From: Spinellus fusiger
Taxonomy: Eukaryota > Mucoromycota > Mucoromycetes > Mucorales > Phycomycetaceae
Assembly: GCA_025094145.1 (NCBI GenBank)
Contig: JALLLS010000140.1
Span: 1-50,224, forward strand
DNA length: 50,224 nt
Reading direction: 5' to 3'
Part shown: positions 12,247 to 23,132 of the stretch, piece after piece
How the letters are laid out: every line of letters begins with the position of its first letter
Numbering within the stretch: position 1 is the stretch's first letter
Notes under the pieces: generated by a model
Seen by the model: only the letters and a program-made list of their open reading frames with translations
What the model was told of the DNA's origin: nothing
The model's database searches: none
Made by a program: the position numbers and the translations under genes

Positions 12247-13579
12247 AAGTGACCCGACAAATGTAATCGACTATTTCAAATTCCAGGCTATTTTTATACC
12301 AAAAATAATAAATATTATTCTTTCTTTCTTAATAACAGTTCCTTTTCTCTAATGTCTGACTCATCCAACACCGTGAACATCTTCACTAAGACCCCGAGAG
12401 ATATAGGAGATATACAAGCCTCGAGACTAGTTCAACCATTCTCTATAAGGTGCTGAACATGAACAACACTCTGGCCGAGACATCTCGTATGTTTAATGTT
12501 CCTCCCACCACTGTAGGAGACATTGTGAGACACTTCAAAAAGACAGGCTTGGTAGTACCTTCTACCAAGAGTGGCTGACAAAGAAAGTTGGATGACAGGG
12601 CTCTCCGATGGTTGAGAAGAACAGCAGTCAGTGATTCTCACCAGACCAAAGAGGCCATCATGGCAGACATGGCCATCAAGGTATCATACAATACTCTGAA
12701 GAGGTACCTTGATGAAATAGGCTTCCACTCCTTCAGTCCAGTGGTGAAGCCTCTTATCACCAAGAAACATATGGAAGCAAGGCTCCAGTGGGCCCGTGAG
12801 CAGTGGCAAGGGGTCGTCTGGTCCGACGAGTCCAGAGTCGAACTGATGAGCTATGATAGGGGCTCAAAAGTCATCAGGCAGACTGGTACGGTCTTTGAGC
12901 CTAAGAATGTCCTAGAAATGAGGAAGTTTGGAGGTGGTGGAGTGATAGTATGAGGATGTTTCAGTGGGGAGGGTGTTGGGAGATTGATCTTAGTGGAGGG
13001 TAGGATAAACTCCGCAAGTACATTGAAGTACTTAGAGATGCCTACTGCCCCAAGCTCAATTATCTCTCTCCTAAAGCCTTATATCAGTTCCTGCCTATAG
13101 GAGGACAATGCTAGACTCTATATAAGCAGGGCAACTTGTGAATGGAAGGCAGAAAATAGGTTGAAAACTCTTCCTTAGTGGCCCTCACAATACCGATCTC
13201 AATCCAATTGAGCATCTATGGGCCCTTCTCAAGAAGGTTATTAGGAAGGAAAGAAGGGTGTATACCACCAAAGAGAAGTTGGAGGCGACCTTGATGCTGG
13301 AATGGGGTAAAATATCGAAGGAAGTGACAGACACCCTCATTGCCAGCATGGGGCGGAGATGCCAGGCCGTCATTGATGCCATGGGTGGTCATAGTGGCTA
13401 TTAAGTGGCCTTGTAATAAAACTTTCTTCTTATCTTATAAACACTCTTCTATATATCTATTCAAAGGTTTATGTCTTTAGCTAATGAATTCATGAAGTTA
13501 TAACACTATTAGGATAAAGCATGAATCCAAAAAAGGAAATCTGCATATAAAACCATTGATTAAATTTGTCGGGTCACTT
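12247..13579 (+). mobile_element. Tc1/mariner-type transposon, 1333 bp
   Basis: Inverted ends beginning AAGTGACCCGACAAAT match at both sides and TA flanks each end, the Tc1/mariner target duplication. The length is typical of a one-gene Tc1 element. It holds a broken transposase on the plus strand. Confidence 0.9.
12352..13404 (+). pseudogene. Tc1-like transposase, inactivated
   Basis: Starts at ATG 12352. Recognisable parts are an N-terminal helix-turn-helix region (TSRMFNVPPTTVGDIVRHF), a second DNA-binding part, the first catalytic Asp in VVWSDESRVEL, the third acidic residue in LNPIEHLWALLKK, and the family-typical end RRCQAVIDAMGG. A TGA near 12577 and a TGA where Trp is expected (GVIV then GCFS) interrupt it, and frameshifts destroy the region of the second Asp. 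Both stops fit single C-to-T or G-to-A changes. Confidence 0.85.
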
Positions 13580-13589
13580 TATATTCTTT

Positions 13590-14520
13590 GAAATAGGACG
13601 GGCTCACAACCCTCCTAAATATCCATTAAAAGTAGCTTATCTTGAACGTCTTCAAATTGAAATTACTGGTCTAGTACGTGGCAAGAATCTGTTGGTTATG
13701 GTAGCCCATGGATTCTATAGACCTGTTTGGGGTCCAATTCTTCTACTACCGTGCACGCGCAAAGAAAGACATCGTCTACTAAAATAAAGGATTGCTTGGC
13801 TACCACCAACACCTTCAGTTCCTTGCCAGTGTGGCCACCTCATCTGCCAATCGGGACTACTTTCTCACATGCACATTCGTTGATCATGAACGCTCTACGC
13901 TCTTGTTCTTCTTAGTTACCGCCCCACCACAAGACGTTCATCCAATTGACTATTGTCTAAATCTTTTGCCGTGCACGGTTAAGTCTTTTGTTAAATGGCG
14001 AGATCTTTGGCTCAGTTTGTTAATACTGCTGCAAGTTATTGATCAAATCACATCTACTCTAGACTTTAAGGTAGAGCCATCCACTGGTAGCTTGCTCATT
14101 GAGGCTGCTGATGGGTGTGTTGAGCGAGAACGCCAACGCCGCCATAGAGTGCAAAGACTCCTTCAGCAACAGACGCTGTATTCTCACTTCTCCTCTGATC
14201 TTTCCTCTACCACCCATTCTTAGCCCGTTTAACAAAGCCAGAAGCTGCTATTATGGCTGCTGTATTTATTTTCAGGATTGTCCGAGTTGCTCTAAGTATC
14301 CTTCGTTGGATTTCGAATCACCACAGGATGACAGTTATCTTTTTGGTGTCTTAGTTTCCTTGCTGACTTTATGGCCTTTTGGATGTCTATTCATAATTAT
14401 TTACCACCATCTCTCACTTTTCATCATTTTTTCCTCATTTGAGGTTTTATATTCTCTTGTCCTTCTGTCTCTCATTCATTTGCATTTATTTTTTCACTTT
14501 CGTATTTAGAGTGTTTATAT
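13590..14520 (+). pseudogene. Unrecognised decayed coding-like stretch
   Basis: The base composition is visibly less AT-rich than its surroundings and overlapping open frames run through it (13566-13787, 13792-14223, 14099-14509) without a consistent ATG start or splice pattern. Peptides such as RAHNPPKYPLKVAYLERLQI look like protein-coding sequence, but I do not recognise the family. It directly abuts the Tc1 element at 13579, so it may be a host gene or another mobile element disrupted by that insertion. Confidence 0.35.
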
Positions 14521-14599
14521 GTTTATTCTTATTTTCAAAAGTTCTCATAGGGTGACTAAAATGCCCAATGCGTGAATAGCAACCAAACACCCAAAAAAA

Positions 14600-15020
14600 A
14601 AAATACTTTGAACTGTATAGTGTTGATGAATAAAATTGTTTATTGTAATAGTATAGCTATACTATAGTATGACTATAGCTACTGCCCAAGTACATTCCCT
14701 CATAGCAATAGATTCTATACCCTAAAGGCCTTGTGCTTCATCCTTGGGAGATAGATAACTATGCTCAGGAGTATACCAAGAGGCCCTAGACAGTATAGAA
14801 GACCACCTGAGACTGACTTGAAAGGAGTCTTTACTTGCCTAATAATACATTGAGTATCTTGTACATTAGAAATAAGCCATAGCCCAGATGAAGACACTGC
14901 TTACCTTTTTATCACTAATAGTCCTTGGTAGTGTCTATCACCTCCTTCTATTGTTTTTATTTGTTAGTAATGGCACATTACCTTGTTTAGCTATGCTCAA
15001 CTCAATAAGTGCTTAAGCAT
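14600..15020 (+). repeat. Dispersed repeat, inverted relative to the copy at 28400-28795
   Basis: Long matching blocks occur in reverse orientation in the two places, including GCCCAGATGAAGACACTGCT, the block around ACTTGGGCAGTAGCTATAG, and the TA-rich palindromic run beside it. This copy has about 110 extra bases (roughly 14762-14875). In plus orientation it carries a short open frame at about 14889 starting MKTLLTFLSLIVLGSVY with a hydrophobic, signal-like stretch; the other copy is frameshifted there. It is probably a fragment of the CACACC-type element family. Confidence 0.6.
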
Positions 15021-15099
15021 CAATTTTTATACACAGTGTAAGAAATAACAAGATAATAAGACCAAAGAATAAAAAATATTCTTATTCTGGTGAGGTATA

Positions 15100-15767
15100 C
15101 AGTCCCATGCAATAAATGAGTGGACAGCAAATCAATTTTCTATTTTTTATTTTCAACTTATTCAACCAATGACTTCAAGCAATGAGAATCAGCCAGCTCT
15201 TAGTCAAGAGCATGAAGATGGTCCTAACAGAAAAAAGAGAGCATCACATGTCTATTAGAGGTCAAATCATAAGATAATGGAAAAGACATGCTAGTTATCA
15301 AGAGATTGCTGACGATGTCGACATCCCAAAGAGCACAGTGGGCAAGATATTGTATAAAAACAAAGGCACAATTCAACTCAAAATACATACAGGAATACCT
15401 GAGGAGGTGTCATTTACTTCAAAACTGGCTATCTTATTGTCTATTCATAGAAACCCTAGAGAAATAATTATATTTCATTTAAGAAATATATGAATGATGT
15501 AAAAGCAAGGTTGTTTGTCTGAAAGAATCCTGTTGAAAGTTATGGGCAATGAAAGGGACTATAGTGATTAAGAATAAAGACTCTGTTACAAAGCACTGAG
15601 CAATATCTTTATAATAAAATGTAGACAATCATCTAAAGAACAACTATTCCAAATCTTGTGTTATTCCATGACTTTTATTATGAACATCTTAGACTGATAG
15701 ATGTACCTTTATTTTTTCAAAAATAAAATAAAAACAATTCGGTCAACTCACTTATTGTATGGGACTG
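15100..15767 (+). mobile_element. Internally deleted Tc1/mariner-type element (copy B)
   Basis: 668 bp with the same ends as the copy at 9719-10400 (CAGTCCCATGCAATAAATGA) and TA at both flanks, in the opposite orientation. It retains the transposase N-terminal helix-turn-helix (SYQEIADDVDIPKSTVGKI) but lacks the catalytic core and most of the C-terminus. Its deletion differs from that of copy A, so the two were shortened independently. Confidence 0.85.
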
Positions 15768-15931
15768 TATAGAACCCGTGGAATTCACAGTTTCCATTGA
15801 TAGATATACAAAGATTATGCTTTAGCACAACTTCTTGGTTTTCAAATCACGGATTAAATCAATGGCATGTGAAACCCAATTATAAAACAGAAATAGTATA
15901 AGAGAAAGGTCAACTCGTCTTTCTTTTCTTC

Positions 15932-17115
15932 ATGGAACCTGTTCTAAAGATTATAGCAGTGAAAAGCTCAATCACTGGTATTGGATGGAAACCACAGTAT
16001 CTTTTGCCGCTCAAGACACTTGTATCTACTGTTCATATTCTTGTAAAGCATACATTCGCTTTTCTAAAGTACATATTCATCCAAGAATTGGAAAATAACC
16101 CTGCCTTTGCTCTGGAGGATTTTGCCAATGTTGATTTTTACAGTGAAGTCTATTTGTCGCTTCTTCAGAGTTACAAGCCAAATAGACAAGCAAATTCTTC
16201 AAAGTCAGGAACCAACCGAGAACTTATCAACAGACATCGAGACATGTACTTTCAACACAGTTTATATGAGCCAGTCAGTTTAAAGTATGCCTACCAAATA
16301 TCCATGTATGAATCAAGGAAAATAAACACAGAGTACCTCAATGGTGTCTCATTACACTTTGGAAACAAGCTGCGCATGTTCTTAAACATACTTTTGAAAA
16401 GGAATCAATGAATAAAGACAGTAAAGGATGAAATAAAGAAGAAAGGCACCACAGAGATGGAAGTATCAGCTGCAGTAAAGGATATTGATGAACAATGCAG
16501 TAAAATCAAAACAGCCATTTCGTCTGTAATAATCGAAAATCTACCAAAAGATTTTTTCTCTACTCATGATATTAATATGATTCATGATATCTTTAGCTCT
16601 TATCCCATGAACTATCTATTTCCCAAAGACTTATTATCATTCATTTGGACAAAGATACAGTATGAAGGGGCTGATATTGATGTATGAACATAGAAGGGTT
16701 CAGGGTGTTCTTTATTGATGAGTTCAAAATATCCAGTTTCTGTCCTGCCTGTAAGAACGGTTAGCTTGATAAATTCAAGAAAATGCAAAACTCAAGACCC
16801 TTCAGAAGAGAGAAGAACCCTACAGTGACATGTCATAGTCTTTTAAGGTAAAAATATTCCTTTTTTTTATGAAAGCCAGAGAAAAGACTAATAAGTTTAT
16901 TATTATTATTATTTTATTTAGGTGCAAAACCCAACAATGTTTGAAGACCATGACCCAAACTGTTGGAGCTTCTGATGAGATTATTTCTTAATGCCTTTGG
17001 AGTCGGGACATGGCAGCAATATTGAACTTTTGTCATGTTCATTTTTGGGCTAAGAGAAGAAGGCAAACGACCCAAACGCTTTTGTCAATCCAAGACAGTA
17101 CAGTCTGTTGGTACA
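15932..17115 (+). pseudogene. TnpB/Fanzor-type nuclease gene, deleted remnant
   Basis: Two open segments (15932-16411 and 16457-16687) in one frame, split by a TGA, read as the N-terminal helical part of a fungal Fanzor-like protein. From about 16690 the frame shifts into a C-terminal block: EFKISSFCPACKNG (the E-[FY]-x-[TS]-S-x-x-C-x-x-C start of the OrfB zinc ribbon), a second CxxxxxC pair (CKTQQC), then WSRDMAAILNF, matching the RuvC-III RD motif. A probable intron (GTAAAA near 16849 to TTTAG near 16920) lies inside the zinc-ribbon coding. Stops after ACKNG and before CLWSRD break it, and the RuvC-I and RuvC-II region is missing. Family knowledge: Fanzors are eukaryotic RNA-guided DNA nucleases carried by transposons. 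The family call rests on short motifs. Confidence 0.55.
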
Positions 17116-17422
17116 AAAAGAAAGGAGTCCCCATTAGCTAGTAGTAGCCGACCTACCAAAACATCAAAAAAAAAGAATCCAGTGTAGTTATCACTGTACT
17201 AAACCAAGATACACGTTAGTCTTTTTTGAACCATACTACATTTCTATACTATATTTTATTCTCTAAAAATATGTCAACACTTTCTGAAGATAGTGTAGCT
17301 ATTGCTAGGATAGGCAGACAGAGTTTGAAGTAGTTCATTTAGACAGCAAAAATACCCTTTTTAAACATATTAGCCAATTATAGAAATGGTGTTATTTTAT
17401 TGTCCATGTATTAACTTTTATA

Positions 17423-17520
17423 CACTACTTCCAAAAATTAATGTCGCATTTCATAAATATTTATAATACAATATATACGCAGATGTGACAAGTGAATGCG
17501 ACATTACTTTTTGGAAATGG
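17423..17520. mobile_element. 98-bp MITE with TA target duplication
   Basis: Inverted ends share TTCCAAAAA-TAATGTCGCATT with one difference (ATTAATG versus AGTAATG) and TA flanks both sides. The interior is AT-rich and noncoding. Confidence 0.8.
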
Positions 17521-17621
17521 TATACAGTCAGGCTTATGGAATTTGGCGTTTTCTCAAAAATAATTGGCCTTAAGTCATAAATGAATGTCCACTTTAGAAA
17601 AAATAAATGTCACGAGTTTAG

Positions 17622-17778
17622 TTTTTTTTTGTAAAGGAGCGTAGCTCGTTTTTATTGTGAATTCACTACATACGGAAATATCACAACTCTTGTTTTTCTG
17701 TTTTTCTATTTTCTAGTTGTTTTTTTGGGTGTTTTGTGTTTTATGATTAAATATAGTTATCCAAGTTCAACTCGGCCT
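17622..17778 (-). mobile_element. 157-bp insertion with poly-A-like end and 7-bp direct repeats
   Basis: It sits in the left arm of element C and is absent from the matching position of the right arm, which serves as an empty site. AGTTTAG flanks it on both sides (17615-17621 and 17779-17785) and occurs once in the right arm. On the minus strand it ends in nine A residues. No inverted ends are visible. This is the pattern of a short retroposon; no clear pol III promoter was found. Confidence 0.55.
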
Positions 17779-17836
17779 AGTTTAGATTATTTTTTGTCAC
17801 AACTTGCCAATTAAAATGGTCGTAACTTGCCAATTA

Positions 17837-19433
17837 ACATTAGCCAGAATATTACATTTAATTGGCACACCTCTTTGGCGACTTTTCATGATAACAATAT
17901 GATATATAATTCATAAGAATATTTATTTGAAAGAAACACTTATACTAAAATGGTGTCTTATTATAAAATTAATTATTTGGCGCTTAGAATGATTACAAAA
18001 GGCATAAAGGTTACTAATGAGTACATCATTACAAGCATCGCCATCCTGCTTGAAAATTTTCTTCATTCATAAGTCTATCACGCTTCATCTTCCCTTTAAC
18101 TATTGCCCAAAATTGCTCGATGGGGTTTAATTCAGACGAAGAAGAAGGAAGGTACATGACTTTATAGCCTTTATTTTCAACTTTACGTATCATCGGCTTG
18201 GATTTATGGATAGAACATTATCCATAACATATAATTCGTTTAAAAGTTTGATCAAGATCCATGATAGCAAGAAGCTCGTTCATAAATTTGACAAAGTGCG
18301 CTGTAGTGTACCTTTTGGTACTGACTTATTATCGGCTGGGTCATCATCAACTTGTGGATCTGCTGTACTAATTTCAGTTGCAGATCTTTTCTTTCATTAT
18401 TAGCCTTTATCCTTTTTTTTGCAGTCTGTGTTTCTTTTCTTGGTGGAGGCTTTCTAATGGCAACATGGATGATACTAGACGAGTGAATAGCACCAATGAT
18501 TGTATGAGATGTAGCTCTGGCTTTTGGTTGCTTTACTACTGTAGTGCTACCTTTTTTTGATCTCGCCCAATTATTTCTCATGTTGATATGAAAACCTGCC
18601 TCATCAATGAAGATGTAGTTTCTTGTAAAATCCAGATCAGAATCTTTCCATTCTATGAACCACGCATATCTCGTCTATAGTTTTTCTATTGAGTTTCTAA
18701 CTTCAGGTTCAAACGTCGGCTGTTTTACAGTGATGAGCATTGTGTTTCGCAAATGAATACCCATTTGCGATTTTGAAATACTAAATCCTTCAAATCGCTC
18801 AGTCAAACTTTTTATTATGTCATCCGAATACAACTGAGGGTCGTTATCAAGAAGCTCGTTAATATACTTATTATATTCTATTATAAAAGAACTTTTCGGG
18901 CCGGAGTTTTGCTCACTCTTTTTATATGCTATTTCTTCTGTTTCTTCATAGACATGCCACCATCTTAATGCAGTACGATATTTAATATTCAAATTTCATG
19001 CAACCTTAGCAACTAGTCCATGCTCTTGAGGAATTTCAAGCATACGGTCAATGAACGTTTCCCGGGTGAAGTCGCTGTAATCACTTTATGATTTTACTGG
19101 TGGACTCAAATTGCTATATTTCGGCTGCTTTTTAGCTGAAGACTCATCAGAAGTTTTCTCAGGACGCTTAGCGTTAAGTTTCCCGACTAGTTATTGTTTC
19201 AAGAACTATGTTGGGATCATCGGCTTACGTTAAAACATCCTCCATTGGATCATAAACTTTCTCGCCTTGTTCATTAAAAATGTTTTCTTGTCCTTGTTCA
19301 TTAAAAATGTTTTCTTGTTCATCTTCATAAAAAAAAGAGTTCATCATTATATTATATTTTATCAAGAAGAGAAAAGGTATAAAAAAAGTCGCCAAAGAGG
19401 TGTGCCAATTAAATGTAATATTACGGCTAATGT
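17837..19433 (-). mobile_element. Tc1/mariner-type element G inserted inside element C
   Basis: 1597 bp with inverted ends of about 50 bp beginning ACATTAGCC and containing AATTGGCACACCTCTTTGGC, flanked by TA on both sides. It holds a broken transposase on the minus strand. Confidence 0.85.
18020..19090 (-). pseudogene. Tc1/mariner-type transposase of element G, inactivated
   Basis: In order on the minus strand: an N-terminal helix-turn-helix part (RETFIDRMLEIPQEHGLVAK, then NIKYRTALRWWHVYEE), the first catalytic Asp in YIFIDEAGFHINMRNNWARS, the block TTVVKQPKARATSHTIIGAI, and the third acidic residue in SSELNPIEQFWAIVKGKMKR. A TGA follows KVA, a TAG follows IEKL, and frameshifts lie near 18250 and 18580. 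The layout is close to the pseudogene at 36269-37470, so both belong to one related group with the FIDE-FHIN motif. Confidence 0.8.
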
Positions 19434-19954
19434 TAAAATAAACGTGAGGGACTCTTGAGATAGGAAGCCTTAGATGGCTAGAGAAGTAGAAGGGTGAACT
19501 TTTGGGTAGAGAAAAGATACTTTATTTCATATGTAGAATTGTATATATTTATACTATTCTATTTCTCTGATTATTAGAAGTAGTATATAGCCATTATGAA
19601 TAACTGCTATCAAGTACTGCGGGTAACAGTACAGTAATCCTTACAGCTAATGACTAACATTTAGTCTGTAGGTATCGACATAGCAATTGTTACGGCTGAT
19701 GAGTCATGATGTTTGGTTCAGCGACTACGGAAGAAAGTTCAACTTCTATTGGAACTCCGGAGAGTTCCAGGCTCACAACAATGTTAATTGGCAAGTTACG
19801 ACCATTTTAATTGGCAAGTTGTGACAAAAATAATCTAAACTTGTGACATTTATTTTTTCTAAAGCGGACATTTATTTATGACTTAAGTCCAATTATTTTT
19901 GAGAAAACGCCAAATTCCATAAGCCTGACTGTATCCCAAAAATCTTTAGGTGTG

Positions 19955-20996
19955 TAATTATCTGATATTTTCTCTCCCTTCCCCCCTCTCATTTTATCTA
20001 CACCTGTATCTTTGCTCGTGTATAAATGTGCTTTATATGCATCATCTTTTTATCTATTTTATAAGTATAAATAAGCTCTCATAAAGTGGTCATAACACCT
20101 CATACACCCATAGACTAAGCACATATAAAATATTATGACTACTTTAAACTATTGTCGTAGTAGTTAGAGTATGGTAATATCACTTTCCTAAAATATTTCA
20201 TGTAGTTATCAATAAGATTTTAGGATTGTAAAATGGTAAATGTTTCAAAGCATTTATTCTCACTAGACTGTGGATTATAGGCAGATGGTTTATCAAGCCA
20301 AAAAAGTCCTTGTTGTTTCTGCCTCTTTCTTGTTTTCTTTTTGTTTATTATATTCGCATTTATATTCACATTTTAACGTAAGTAACCTTTGTGCCAACTT
20401 TACAGGTGATGAAAATCATTCAAAATAAAACGTATCAATCCTTTTCCCAATAAGCTTAATACTATGCTGGCAACCAGTAGCTATTGATCATTATTTTAGA
20501 AACACACGAGGGAGGATATTCATTTGACTTAATAAAAGAAGAATAAGTATTTTTTATGTTTTAGGAAAGAAAAGGCCAGAATGGGAATTCAAAAATAATA
20601 CTTAAGGAATCATTGAATAAAATTGACCAGTAGATGACCGCTCCCACCCTTATCCTGATGGGTGTAATCAGAGAGCATCTAATGATTCACAAGTTTAATT
20701 TCTGGGTACTGCGCACTGCCACTTACAGAAACAGCTGAAGTGGAGTTGTGGGCTAATAGATAGGCACCCCCGATCGATTTTAAATAGTTTAAAGATAAAA
20801 TCAATCCTTAGAATGAGTTAATAAGAAGATAAATATTAAAGGCTACTGGGTTGTAGAGTGAATGCATATAAAAGAAAGACCAAGACAAATCTGTAAGGTT
20901 TGTACCAGAGAAAGCTCATGTTGGGCTTTCTTAGCAAGTCGTACATTTTATTCCAATGGGATACAAGTTCAGCCTTTCCTCGGTTGTTGGTAATTA
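19955..20996. other. AT-rich stretch without recognised features
   Basis: No open frame of note and no partner repeat found. A less AT-rich patch at about 20635-20775 may be old repeat material. Confidence 0.5.
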
Positions 20997-22188
20997 CATA
21001 CCAGGAGATTTTTGGGATATAAAAGGAAATAGTCGAAATAAAATTGTTTAAAAATGATAAGTCGATTTGAAAAGGAGCAAAAATAAATTAAGATGTATTC
21101 ATGTTAGATTTTAAATAAAGATTATTATATAGATTTACCTGTAAATATATAAATCCTGGAGAAAACCACCTTCGATGTAGTGATATAGTATAATATGAAT
21201 AAAAATATCTATTCTTCTCGACAGAAAGGAACTGGTCGGTTGCGATCCTTTTAAAACCTCTTATGCAGTTGTATAGATATTCTTTGATGCTCGGAACTCA
21301 TCAACATCAGCCATAAGAAGATCTCCATTCTTTTGTCTCTTTTTTTCAATGATTGATATAAAATTCTTGGCAAATCAACACAATGACCTTTGAACTTGGG
21401 AGCATCTTTTACCTTTATTCTTGTGCCATAAGCAATTACAGGCAGCTTGGTAGGATCGTACTCCAATCTTTCTAGGTGCCAATACCCCTTTTCAATAATA
21501 AAATAATAGTAAAAATAGTTAGTTCGAGATGTATTAATGTACTCTCTATGTATGTCGTATTACCCTTGCACTGGTACCTTCTTCTTGCCTTTGCCTTTTT
21601 AACGGATTCACTGGGTTTATTATAGTAAAAGAATATACAATAGAAACTGAATAACATGTCAGACATAACAACCATACACTCACCAGATCACAACTGTTGG
21701 TTTATATGCCAGACAAAGGCAAACAAAATAAAGAGGGTATAAGTTATGAAGAACAACAGACAGTGTAATTAGCAGGTATTAATATCCGAACAGAAGAGAA
21801 TAAAAAGAAATTTCACAAGCTATTTGATTAATCAGAACTACCAAGGTAATGTAGACTACAACAACATTTTAAAAAGAAAAAGAATTGCTTAAAGAACAGT
21901 TACTTAGTTACCCGTTGTACTCAAATCGTGTGTTGTGTCTCTGTTCATGTACCTTCTCTGATTTCCCTATACAAGCCTTTGTACTAATACTCTATTTTTA
22001 GTCCCTGCTAGAGACCAAACATCTATATATTTATCTCTCTAGTGGTCTTGTTGATAACCACAGTGCCCCTTTATTACAGATATTTGTAAACTTTTTGATT
22101 TAAAACACAGCTACACAAAAAGAAATTTTATTGTGACTTAGAAGGAAATATATATCCCCGCTTAAAGGCCAGAAGATCTTTGGGTGTG
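20997..22188. mobile_element. TIR element of the CACACC family carrying a Fanzor-like remnant
   Basis: The left end CATACCAGGAGATTTTTGGG and the right end (reverse complement CACACCCAAAGATCTTCTGG) are both flanked by TA. The first 105 bp and last 110 bp match the two halves of the 258-bp MITE at 45389-45646. That MITE therefore looks like an internally deleted form of a longer element such as this one. The only coding trace inside is the minus-strand nuclease remnant at 21230-21640. No DDE transposase is seen. Confidence 0.7.
21230..21640 (-). pseudogene. TnpB/Fanzor-type nuclease gene remnant
   Basis: Two minus-strand coding pieces. The first is NKPSESVKKAKARRRYQC. After a likely intron ending GGCACCTAG at 21472, the second reads LEYDPTKLPVIAYGTRIKVK and on through APKFKGH to a Lys/Arg-rich helix. 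After a one-base shift it continues DLLMADVDEFRASK, the family pattern of hydrophobics followed by DE[FY]R-[TS]-S-K just before the zinc ribbon. The cysteines and the RuvC-III RD are not recognisable. Gly-containing VIAYG then a FKGH block before a VDEF motif matches the middle of fungal Fanzor proteins as I know them; the assignment is motif-based. Confidence 0.5.
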
Positions 22189-23132
22189 TAGTAATGATAA
22201 GAAATAAGACTTCCAAAAGAGATTAGCTTTGGTGGGGGAATACAAGACATCAAAAAGACAAATATTCTCTTGTAGCGATTAGAACTCCAGAGAAGAATAA
22301 CTCAAAGAAACCAGGATAATACTGAGGATACAAATACAAGAATTATACAAGCAGATTCTAGTTTTGGTAAATGATAGAGAAAGAATAAGAGGAAAGGCTG
22401 AATCAAAGGGAGGAGAGGATTATTTTGGAGGAGTCTTGGTACTCTCTAGGCAGATGGCTATTACCTTAAAATCTACCTACCAACAATCCCAAAGAACAAT
22501 CCACCAACTGATAACTCTACCTCAAGAAATTGAGTGAATAGAGTTTAATCAATGAATTCTAGTAGTAATAAAAAGAAAAGCTGAGGCAGAAAATGTATAT
22601 GGTAATAAATAAGATGTATGTTTTCCGGTGGTTCGGAAGTTAGGAAAAATAATAAATGTGGAGTGCTCTTTATCGATCCGTGTCTATTCAAGGAAATAGT
22701 CCCGATTGGCTAGCGGATGAACCAATTTGCAAGGCACTGAAGGTGCTGGAAATAGCCAAACAATCTTTCACTATAACTATCTGTAACAGTATTCATCTAT
22801 CTCTTTGTGCATATATACTAGTAGAAGAGTAAGATCTCACATAAATAGACACAGTCTACGGCCTACCACTATTAACAGATAGATGTCACACCCTAGATCA
22901 GCCATTCAACTTGGCACAGAAAGCGAGAGTACATACTAGAAAATATGACTAATTGAACGGCCTAGATCATTCTAAACTGCGGTTACAGATGTGGCAAGAC
23001 AGAAACTGGTTGGACTATGGCTTTGAATGCCTTTTATGACTTGTGCTTTTTCTTTATCAGTTTTACGTTGAGTAGACTGGCTACCCTGTGAGAGCTCATA
23101 CCGAATCAGAAGACACTACATATAAACTACTT
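22189..23132. other. Intergenic, nothing recognised
   Basis: AT-rich sequence without convincing open frames. A somewhat less AT-rich patch at 22620-22780 has no recognised content. Confidence 0.5.

Larger units (their letters stand above)
17525..19931. mobile_element. Nonautonomous TIR element (C) containing other insertions, 2407 bp
   Basis: Long inverted ends start CAGTCAGGCTTATGGAATTT and stay similar for more than 150 bp through the block AACTTGCCAATTAAAATGG. TA lies on both sides. After removing the insertion at 17622-17778 and element G (17837-19433), only about 650 bp remain, without coding sequence, so it is a large MITE-like element mobilised in trans. Confidence 0.85.
17299..19954. 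mobile_element. CACACC-type repeat copy, split by nested insertions
   Basis: Sequence from 17299 to 17420 (GGCAGACAGAGTTTGAAG onward) resembles 45781-45880 and, inverted, 27880-27970. The matching right end, ATCTTTAGGTGTG followed by TA, resumes at 19934-19954. In other copies these two parts are joined at a TATATA. Here a 98-bp MITE and a 2.4-kb element sit exactly at that TATATA. Confidence 0.7.
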
